From assembly GCA_035477595.1 (NCBI GenBank), contig DATIKM010000096.1, positions 1-18,213 of the forward strand: 18,213 bases of DNA. The letters are read 5' to 3'. The notes under the pieces were generated by a model. It ran no database searches and had not been told where the DNA came from. It saw only the letters and a list, made by a program, of their open reading frames with translations. The translations under genes and the position numbers were made by a program. Source of the DNA: DATIKM01 sp035477595 (GTDB lineage: Bacteria; Armatimonadota; Chthonomonadetes; Chthonomonadales; CAJBBX01). This document shows, piece by piece, positions 13,065-18,213 of the stretch; within the stretch, counting starts at the first letter, position 1; every line of letters starts with the position of its first letter.

Positions 13065-14399
13065 TTAGGCGGCTGCGGCGATCGCGTCCGGTACGGCGAA
13101 GGGCTCCATGGACGCGGCGGCGCGGTCCGCGAGCGCCTGAGCACTCGTCGCCTGCTCCGGGAAGTGGGCGTGCCCGTATCGCAGCCCCACGGGCGCCCTC
13201 CCGGCGCAGCACCCGTTCTCGGCCAGCCACTCCGCAACGGCCCGGCAGACCCGGTCCGCCACTACCGTCACGTTGCGGTCCGTGTAAGGCAGGATCAGCG
13301 CGAACGTCTCGGACCTGTACCGCGTCACGATGTCGGACCGGCGCACCGTCGCGCAGACCGACTCTGCCGTCCTGCGCAGCGTCTCCTCGGCCCTCAGCGT
13401 GCCCACTGAGCGCGCGAACTGATCGTAGCCCGAGAGCTCGACGAGCAATACCGCCACCGGGTACTGGTGACGCCCGGCCCGGCAGAGCTCCTCGGCAAGG
13501 CGCGTTCCGAAGTACTTGCCGTTGTAGAGCCGCGTCAGGCTGTCAACGACCGAGGCCTCCTCCAGAATCTGGGCCTGCTCGGCGAGTCGCCGCCGGGCAT
13601 GCGCCAGCTCCGTCTGTGCTTCCTTCAACTCATCGCTTACGAGAATCTTGCGCATCTTGCGCGTTGCATTGCGCAGGATGTGCGAGACGTAGTTGCACGA
13701 AATGCCCAGCTCTCGGGCGATCTCCGTCTGGTTGCGCCCCCTGTAGTAGTACGCGTACACGACGCTCTGCTCCAGGTTCTTCAGCTTCATCAGGGCGCCT
13801 TCGAGGACCACCCTCTCTTCGATCGCCACTTCACACTCGACGACTCTTGCCGGCATGGCACGGTCGACGTCGTACGCGCCGGCCTGGTCCGTCGACGAGC
13901 CGCTTCCTCCGTCCAGCGATCCGACCTTGAACACCTCACGGGTGGTCAACAGGTCCGCGATGGCCTCCTCCGAAAGACCGACAGCGGCCCCGATCTCCCC
14001 GTGGGTTGGGTTGCGGCCCAGCTCCTGGGACAGGCGCTCGATCGTCCGGGTAACCCGCTGGTTCAGCTCCTGCAACCAGGCGGGCTCCTTGATGATCTTG
14101 CCCCTGTCCCGAAGGCAGTGTTTGATCTGCCCGATCACAAAGTGGGTAGCGTACGTGCTGAACTTCACGCCTTTGGAGGCGTCGTACCCGTCCACCGCGG
14201 CGATCAGACCGATGAACCCCTCCTGGACCAGGTCCTCGACTGGCTCGGCGGCCCCCGCGAACCGCCGCGCGACGCTCTCCACCAGGTTGGTGAACTGCAT
14301 CACGATGCGGTCGCGGACGGCGGCGTCGCCCGAGGCTCGGTACGCCTGCAGCAGCTTCTGAACTTCCGCCTCCGACAGACGACGGCTCTCCACACTCAT
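13065..14399 (-). CDS. sigma-70 family sigma factor fused to a degenerate GGDEF domain
   Basis: A 444-residue fusion. Residues 20-102 form sigma region 2 (VEDLVQEGFIGLIAAVDGYD, FSTYATHFVIGQI), about 105-185 region 3 (EPAWLQELNQRVTRTIERLSQELGRNPTHGEI), and 193-252 region 4 with the DNA-binding helix-turn-helix RNQTEIARELGISCNYVSHIL. This resembles SigB/SigF/WhiG-type alternative sigmas. Residues 254-285 form a charged helix, likely coiled coil, of the sort that links signalling domains. Residues 286-435 are a GGDEF-family domain (VVDSLTRLYNGKYFGTRLAEEL; RYRSETFALILPYTD). The GG(D/E)EF signature is RSETF at 362-366 and the first metal-site Asp is lost (VELSGYDQF), so diguanylate cyclase activity is unlikely. 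RRSD at 353-356 retains the RxxD inhibitory-site spacing, so c-di-GMP binding is possible. Start uncertain: ATG 14399 or ATG 14405 (GTG 14441 merges with a GGGGAG); none has a well-spaced SD. A minus-strand CATAAT lies at 14515-14520. Confidence 0.92.
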   Translation of the reverse strand: MSVESRRLSEAEVQKLLQAYRASGDAAVRDRIVMQFTNLVESVARRFAGAAEPVEDLVQEGFIGLIAAVDGYDASKGVKFSTYATHFVIGQIKHCLRDRGKIIKEPAWLQELNQRVTRTIERLSQELGRNPTHGEIGAAVGLSEEAIADLLTTREVFKVGSLDGGSGSSTDQAGAYDVDRAMPARVVECEVAIEERVVLEGALMKLKNLEQSVVYAYYYRGRNQTEIARELGISCNYVSHILRNATRKMRKILVSDELKEAQTELAHARRRLAEQAQILEEASVVDSLTRLYNGKYFGTRLAEELCRAGRHQYPVAVLLVELSGYDQFARSVGTLRAEETLRRTAESVCATVRRSDIVTRYRSETFALILPYTDRNVTVVADRVCRAVAEWLAENGCCAGRAPVGLRYGHAHFPEQATSAQALADRAAASMEPFAVPDAIAAAA

Positions 14400-14514
14400 T
14401 CCCATGCAGCTGAAGGGGCGATCGGTCCCATCGTCCGTCACCTCCCCAGCGGTTCCGCGCGGTCCCTGCGCTGGCCCTCCCTGGCCCGACAGTCGCCGTG
14501 GTTCACCGGACCCT

Positions 14515-14520
14515 ATTATG
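14515..14520 (-). promoter_or_regulatory. possible -10 element for the sigma-GGDEF gene
   Basis: On the minus strand CATAAT (within GCCATAATAGG) is the most A+T-rich hexamer upstream of the sigma gene and would give a leader of about 100-110 bases. No good -35 is evident. Confidence 0.4.
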
Positions 14521-14766
14521 GCGAACGCCCCGGCACGACATCAGGTGAAAGACGCCGCGATCTCATGCACGCATATCGGGTAGGAGACGGGCGGCGGCGC
14601 GCCGAATGACCAACGGGTGGTAAGGTTCGCCGTGGCGACGCGCCGGCTCGCCTCACCGCAGCCAATGGCGGCCGTGCGCGCGTCCCTGCTAGGCGCGTTC
14701 CCCGCGCTTGTCCCGCACTCCGCGTGAACGCGACCCGTTCGGAAACCGCGCGACGCGAGCGTTCGG

Positions 14767-14772
14767 TAGAAT
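14767..14772 (+). promoter_or_regulatory. possible -10 element for the four-gene plus-strand cluster
   Basis: TAGAAT in TTCGGTAGAATCC lies 77 bases before the ATG at 14850. There is no matching -35. It is the only A+T-rich hexamer in this stretch, which supports but does not prove promoter function. Confidence 0.4.
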
Positions 14773-14849
14773 CCGTAAGAGTGCGCTCGCGTCGCTCGTG
14801 GCGCGACGGCGGCTCGCGCGGCCGTCGCTTCGGTGGGAGGCCTGTGGCC

Positions 14850-15413
14850 ATGCCAAGGCAGAAGCGTTCGCCCAGTCGACTGCTCGAGCTGGAGCACCCG
14901 GGCGACCAGCTCATCGTGCGCACGCGAGCGGAGGCCTACCGACGGAACCTGAGTGTCGCAACGGTTCTCGCGGCGGTGGTGCTCGGGTTGATGGTCGCCT
15001 ACCTCATGGCGGCCCGCACGCACCCGGGGCTCTGGATCGCCACGGGCGCGGCTGCCGTCCTTTTCGGGCTCATCGTCCTCAGGGCCTACGACGTACGCCA
15101 GACAATGCGCGAGGACGTGTACCTGCTCGACCGAAACACGAACGCTTTCTCGCGCAACGGGGACCCGATCGCGCCGGTCAGCGACATCAGTCACGTTCTG
15201 GTCCGCGAGGTGCACGACGAGGGGCGGCCCCTTGAGGAGTACGCGCTCGTCGTGTCGCTGAACGACACACGGCGGATCACCATCGTGGAGTCGGTCGGCC
15301 TGCCCGACGGCAAGGCACAGATCGAGGGCGCCGCACGGCGCATCGCCGAGTACGCGGGCGTTCCAGTGCAGGAGGGCTCGCGCGGCGCGGACCAGTGGTG
15401 GCTCGACCGCTGA
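14850..15413 (+). CDS. two-helix membrane protein of unknown function, PH-like cytoplasmic tail
   Basis: A 187-residue protein with two adjacent membrane segments at about residues 34-54 (SVATVLAAVVLGLMVAYLMAA) and 61-79 (LWIATGAAAVLFGLIVLRA), joined by a very short turn. A C-terminal beta-rich domain of about 105 residues follows (VYLLDRNTNAFSRNGDPI, ISHVLVREVHDEGRP, YALVVSLNDTRRITIVESVG, then a helix AQIEGAARRIAEYAGVPV). The hairpin-plus-beta-domain layout resembles bacterial PH-domain membrane proteins, but I cannot name a family. The ATG at 14850 has GGGAGG 9 bases upstream; the upstream open frame is Arg-rich and untypical. It is the first gene of a plus-strand cluster, 40 bases before the secreted NTF2-like gene. 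Confidence 0.75.
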   Translation: MPRQKRSPSRLLELEHPGDQLIVRTRAEAYRRNLSVATVLAAVVLGLMVAYLMAARTHPGLWIATGAAAVLFGLIVLRAYDVRQTMREDVYLLDRNTNAFSRNGDPIAPVSDISHVLVREVHDEGRPLEEYALVVSLNDTRRITIVESVGLPDGKAQIEGAARRIAEYAGVPVQEGSRGADQWWLDR

Positions 15414-15453
15414 CCTGGCCGCACCAGTCCGGAAGCTAGGAAGGAGAGGCGGT

Positions 15454-15960
15454 ATGAAAGCGGTGACGGCGTTGGTTGCGGCGCTCGCCCTGGCGGCGGC
15501 CTCCGCGGCGGTGCTGGCCCACGACAGCCCGGCGCATCTCCGCACAAGGCTGCAGGCGATCGAGAACCGGGTGAACGCGGCCAGCGCGCGCAAGGACGTG
15601 AACGCCGTGATGCGCACGCTGACGACCGACTTCCGCGCGACGGACCACAGAGGGCGGGTGATGAGGCGCGCCCAGGTCGAGCAGCAGATGCGCGAAGTGT
15701 TCAGGACGCTCGTGTCGTACGAGGGCCGCGGCGTTGTGGGCACGGTGACGCTGCCCAGGCCCGGCGTGGCGACCGCCACGGTCAGGTCGAGGGGCGTCCT
15801 GGTCTCGCGCGACCCCTCCACGGGGCAGCGCACACGCCTCGAGGTGACCGCGGTCACCCAGGACACGTGGGTGCGCACGCGGGGGCAGTGGCTGCGCAGC
15901 GCTTCGACGACGCGCTCGGTCACGGCCCGCCGGGACGGCAAGCCCATCGAGTTACCGTAA
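15454..15960 (+). CDS. secreted NTF2-like (DUF4440/SnoaL-type) protein
   Basis: A 168-residue protein with an apparent Sec signal peptide (MKAVTALVAALALAAASAAVLAHD, cleavage near residue 22). The mature part looks like a cone-shaped NTF2-like fold: an N-terminal helix (LRTRLQAIENRVNAASARKDVNAVMRTL), the typical TTDFRATDHRGRVMRRAQVEQQM segment, and alternating strands ending in DTWVRTRGQWLRSASTTRSV. Members of this fold bind small molecules or act as enzymes with varied chemistry; no catalytic residues are assigned. The ATG at 15454 has an AAGGAG about 8 bases upstream. It lies between the membrane protein and the secreted helical protein, with gaps of about 40 bases each side, consistent with one operon. 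Confidence 0.78.
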   Translation: MKAVTALVAALALAAASAAVLAHDSPAHLRTRLQAIENRVNAASARKDVNAVMRTLTTDFRATDHRGRVMRRAQVEQQMREVFRTLVSYEGRGVVGTVTLPRPGVATATVRSRGVLVSRDPSTGQRTRLEVTAVTQDTWVRTRGQWLRSASTTRSVTARRDGKPIELP

Positions 15961-16002
15961 CAGGCTGGCGAGCAGGCGGATGGAGCTAGGAGGAGCCACA
16001 GG

Positions 16003-16644
16003 ATGCGAAGGGGTGCGTGGTGGTGCGCGGCCGGTCTGGCTGCGCTCTGCATGGCTATCGGGCAGGACGCGCGCGCCCAAGGCGCACCTCCGCCCGCGGA
16101 TGTCGTGGCCGTCCTGGACCAGATTGCCGACATCGACAAGATGCGCGTCATTACGCCTCTGCGACTCAACGCGGACCAGGTTGGCCGGATCATCGACGCC
16201 ATCCGCGCAGGCGAGCAGCAGTACAGCAGGGCGCTCAATGCCGTCGGAGTCCCCACGGTGCGCGGCATCGCCGAGGAGGTGCGCGCTACCCGCCAGCGAG
16301 CGCTGGCGGGTGAGACCGTGCCTGCGGCCTTCACCGAGAGGGTGCGCAGTCTGAGCGAAAGCTTCGCCAGAACGCAGCAGCAGGAGTACCTTGCTGCGGT
16401 GCGGCGCCTCGCCGAGGCCATCAAGGGCATCCTGACCGAGGAGCAGTACGCCTCGGCCGTCAGGCTGGCGCGCGAGGTGGCGAGGGAGGAGCGATCGACT
16501 CGAGCGACCGGCACCGACGATCAGTTCTTCAACCTCTATGTGGTGGGCACGTTCGTCAGCTACCCGCGCATCACGCCTCTGCTGGAGGACCTCCGTAGCG
16601 CGCTCTCCGGAAGGCCGGCCGGCAACGCCGCGGAGCGACCCTGA
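16003..16644 (+). CDS. secreted all-helical protein of unknown function
   Basis: A 213-residue exported protein with a signal peptide (residues 1-25, ending QDARAQG). The mature part is almost wholly helical: VLDQIADIDKMRVITPLRLNADQVGRIIDAI, a Gln/Arg-rich middle helix with FARTQQQEYLAAVRRLAEAI, and LTEEQYASAVRLAREVAREE. The LNADQ and LTEEQ phrases loosely recall LTxxQ-type periplasmic proteins of the Spy/CpxP sort, but no assignment is made. AGGAGG lies about 9-10 bases upstream of the ATG at 16003. The stop at 16642-16644 is two bases before the TTG of the MFS gene, so the two are probably translationally coupled. Confidence 0.75.
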   Translation: MRRGAWWCAAGLAALCMAIGQDARAQGAPPPADVVAVLDQIADIDKMRVITPLRLNADQVGRIIDAIRAGEQQYSRALNAVGVPTVRGIAEEVRATRQRALAGETVPAAFTERVRSLSESFARTQQQEYLAAVRRLAEAIKGILTEEQYASAVRLAREVAREERSTRATGTDDQFFNLYVVGTFVSYPRITPLLEDLRSALSGRPAGNAAERP

Positions 16645-16646
16645 CG

Positions 16647-17960
16647 TTGCAGCCCGCCGAGCCGGCGGAACCGGGTGCCGCCGGCGGGGACTACGCCGCG
16701 CGGCATCTGCGATGGAACACCGCCGTCCTCCTCGCGGATGCCACGTCGTTCTACCTGGGGCTCGCGCTCTTCGACGGGGCGACCGTTCTGCCCGTACTGC
16801 TCGCCACGCTGGGCGCGAGCGACATGGTGGTGGGAACTGTCCGCCTGCTGCAGACGCTCGGCTTCACGCTGCCAGCGCTGATCGCCGCCCACTGGATCCA
16901 CGGTCGGGCCTACCACAAGTCCTACCTGCTGTGGTGCTGCGCGGGCGCGCGTGTGGGCCTCTTCGCACTCCCGTTCGTGCTGCTGTTCTACGCGACGTCG
17001 CATCCCGCCCTCGTCGTCGCGGCGCTGCTGGTCATCATCGGCATCTTCTGGCTTCTGGACGGCGCATGCGCGGTCTCGTGGTTCGAGATCGTGGCGAAGT
17101 CGATCCCGGCGCGGGTGCGCGGCAGGTTCTTCGGCGGCATGCAGACGCTCGGGGGCGTTGTCGGCATGTGCGCAGGCGGGATCGTCGCCTCCGTGCTTGG
17201 CAGTCGCGCGCTGCCTTTCCCCACGAACTTCGCACTGCTTGCGGTCGGGTGGTGCGTGGGCGCCTGGCTCTCGCAGGGGTTCCTCACGCTCATCCGTGAG
17301 CCGGTCTCGCACTCGGTCGCCAAGGATGAGCGCCCGGGCTTCCGCGACTTCCTGCGCTCATCCATCCCGCTCGTCCGCGACAACCCTCGGCTCGCACGAC
17401 TGATAGTGGCGCGCATCGCTCTCGACGGCGCAGGGCTCGCAGCCCCCTTCTACGTGCTCTACGCCCAGCGAGCGCTTGCGGCCCCCGTCGCCACGGTGGG
17501 GCTCTACGCCCTCGCGAGGAGCCTGGGCAAGGTCTGCACAGGGCCCGTGTGGGGTTGGTGCGCCGACCGCTTCGGCTCGTCCAGGAGCCTGTGGTTCGTC
17601 GCGTGGGCGGTCATGGCGGTGCCCGTACTGGCGCTGCTGTGCACGCCCGAGACGAGCTGGCTGATGTTCGTCGCCTTCTTCCTGCTGGGCGCCGTGGAGG
17701 ACGGACTCTGGATGATGTTCTCCACCACGCTGTTCGAGTCGGTCTCGGCCCGCCAGAGGCCCCTGGCGGTCGGGGTCGCTACCGTCTTCCAGACGCCCTC
17801 TGCGCTCTACGGCCCTCTCGGCGGCCTCATATCGCAGCGACTGGGGTACCGGGCCGCCTTCGCTGCCGCGGCATGCTTTGGGGTCGCGGGCGCCCTTCTG
17901 GCCGGCCGCGTTCACCGCTCCCGCATCGCGCCCTCGCCTCCGGATCCGACCGGGGGCTGA
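16647..17960 (+). CDS. MFS transporter
   Basis: A 437-residue inner-membrane protein with about 12 hydrophobic segments, fitting a major facilitator superfamily permease; the substrate is unknown. Examples are NTAVLLADATSFYLGLALF near residue 28, LPALIAAHWIHG, FALPFVLLFYATSHPALVVAALLVIIGIFWLLDG, a long central loop near 210-230, and FYVLYAQRALAAPVATVGLYALARSLGKV, where the second half begins. The TTG at 16647 starts two bases after the preceding stop with GGAG 11 bases upstream; no better start exists because the first span follows soon. Coupling to the secreted helical gene suggests related export or envelope roles, but this is inference. A weak hairpin follows the stop. Confidence 0.85.
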   Translation: MQPAEPAEPGAAGGDYAARHLRWNTAVLLADATSFYLGLALFDGATVLPVLLATLGASDMVVGTVRLLQTLGFTLPALIAAHWIHGRAYHKSYLLWCCAGARVGLFALPFVLLFYATSHPALVVAALLVIIGIFWLLDGACAVSWFEIVAKSIPARVRGRFFGGMQTLGGVVGMCAGGIVASVLGSRALPFPTNFALLAVGWCVGAWLSQGFLTLIREPVSHSVAKDERPGFRDFLRSSIPLVRDNPRLARLIVARIALDGAGLAAPFYVLYAQRALAAPVATVGLYALARSLGKVCTGPVWGWCADRFGSSRSLWFVAWAVMAVPVLALLCTPETSWLMFVAFFLLGAVEDGLWMMFSTTLFESVSARQRPLAVGVATVFQTPSALYGPLGGLISQRLGYRAAFAAAACFGVAGALLAGRVHRSRIAPSPPDPTGG

Positions 17961-17971
17961 CGCGCTGACGC

Positions 17972-17993
17972 CCTGCCGGCGCCGGGCGCCAGG
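17972..17993 (+). terminator. weak hairpin after the MFS gene
   Basis: GGCGC (17978-17982) and GCGCC (17986-17990) form a 5-bp stem with a 3-base loop, and CCT/AGG pairs outside a 3-base bulge. It lies 11 bases after the stop codon. There is no T-run, so this is only a candidate for the end of the four-gene transcript. Confidence 0.3.
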
Positions 17994-18037
17994 AGGCCGC
18001 TCACCTGTTCCGCGGGCGGGAACGCGTCGGCTACACA

Positions 18038-18056
18038 AACAGTATTGATTACTGTT
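18038..18056 (+). promoter_or_regulatory. Fur/PerR/Zur-like operator palindrome
   Basis: AACAGTATTGATTACTGTT is a 19-base palindrome with a central G; 8 of 9 base pairs match. Its core GTATTGATTAC is one base from the symmetric GTAATGATTAC seen in Zur/PerR-type boxes. It is the most A+T-rich spot nearby and lies 47 bases before the start of a Fur-family gene, where autoregulation would place it. Confidence 0.6.
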
Positions 18057-18103
18057 ACTGAGCAATAGAGCGACTGCAGGCTGCGCGGACTGGATGGGAC
18101 GCC

Positions 18104-18213
18104 ATGAGGGTCACCAGGCAACGGGAGGCGGTCCTCGAGGCGCTGTGCGAGCTGCGTTGCCACCCAACGGCTGAGGAAGTGCATGCCAGGGTGCGGCAGC
18201 GCCTTCCCCACGT
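18104..18213 (+). CDS. Fur-family transcriptional regulator (N-terminal fragment, cut by window end)
   Basis: The first 36 codons of a metalloregulator of the Fur/PerR/Zur superfamily are visible, then the window ends. The sequence MRVTRQREAVLEALCELRCHPTAEEVHARVRQRLP matches the start of the family's winged-helix domain: the RxTxQRxAVLxxL motif, the HPTAEEV helix, and the beginning of VRxxxP before the recognition helix. No metal-binding residues are within reach, so iron, zinc, peroxide or manganese sensing cannot be decided. The ATG at 18104 has only a weak GGGAC upstream. A 19-base Fur-box-like palindrome 47 bases before the start suggests autoregulation. Confidence 0.82.
   Translation, partial: MRVTRQREAVLEALCELRCHPTAEEVHARVRQRLPH

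Larger units (their letters stand above)
14400..14849. other. long divergent intergenic region upstream of the sigma-GGDEF gene
   Basis: About 450 bases separate the sigma-GGDEF start from the plus-strand membrane protein start. It holds two promoter-like hexamers, one per strand (listed separately). A GGGGAGGTGA at 14439-14447 (minus strand) resembles an SD, but the only codons at a proper distance lead into a short other frame. Other open frames here are Arg-rich and lack family sequence. The length leaves room for control elements that I could not define. Confidence 0.5.

Noticed and set aside
14541..16514. A 657-codon open frame on the minus strand
   Set aside because: It lies antisense to three plus-strand genes with good SDs, signal peptides and membrane segments. 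Its translation is Arg/Ser/Ala-rich with no family sequence, as expected for the complement of G+C-rich coding DNA.
1..18213. tRNA genes
   Set aside because: The few GGTTCGA-like strings found (for example near 6155, 6801 and 17081) are within coding sequence and lack the cloverleaf arms.

Overview
The window is a very G+C-rich stretch (roughly two thirds or more G+C by eye) of a free-living bacterial chromosome. Genes are dense, Shine-Dalgarno (SD) motifs are strong and GTG/TTG starts are common. The mix (family 130 glycoside phosphorylase, Gfo/Idh/MocA oxidoreductase, YidR-like DUF3748 protein, penicillin acylase, sigma factor fused to a GGDEF domain) would suit Armatimonadota or a similar poorly cultured phylum; that placement is inference. 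I see no rRNA, tRNA, CRISPR array, insertion sequence or phage gene.

Left part (1-6040). A minus-strand run reads from a GH130 enzyme (3106) through a nitrilase-superfamily amidase (2004) into a succinyl-CoA ligase alpha-like pseudogene (943). That pseudogene has a single-base frameshift, and the catalytic phospho-histidine is replaced by Arg. On the plus strand follow bioY (biotin uptake) and wrbA (flavodoxin-like quinone reductase), separated by 137 bases with several potential hairpins. A second pseudogene, an amidohydrolase broken by several frameshifts and lacking its late metal-site Asp, lies on the minus strand at 4730-5677. The 360 bases after it hold no recognisable gene.

Middle part (6041-12293). 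A YegS/DgkB-type lipid kinase converges with and overlaps a DUF3748 beta-propeller protein. Then come a 74-residue putative zinc-binding protein, a 19-bp perfect hairpin, a Gfo/Idh/MocA oxidoreductase, and, convergent with it, an exported penicillin-acylase-family hydrolase.

Right part (12417-18213). A small single-pass membrane protein lies downstream of the most interesting gene here: a complete sigma-70-family factor (regions 2, 3 and 4) joined by a coiled-coil-like helix to a C-terminal GGDEF domain. The GGDEF catalytic signature is destroyed, but an RxxD at the c-di-GMP inhibitory-site position is kept. This suggests a one-protein c-di-GMP-responsive sigma factor. Divergent from it is a four-gene plus-strand cluster: a membrane protein, a secreted NTF2-like protein, a secreted helical protein and an MFS transporter. 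At the right edge begins a Fur-family regulator gene, preceded by a 19-bp palindrome built like a Fur/PerR/Zur operator.
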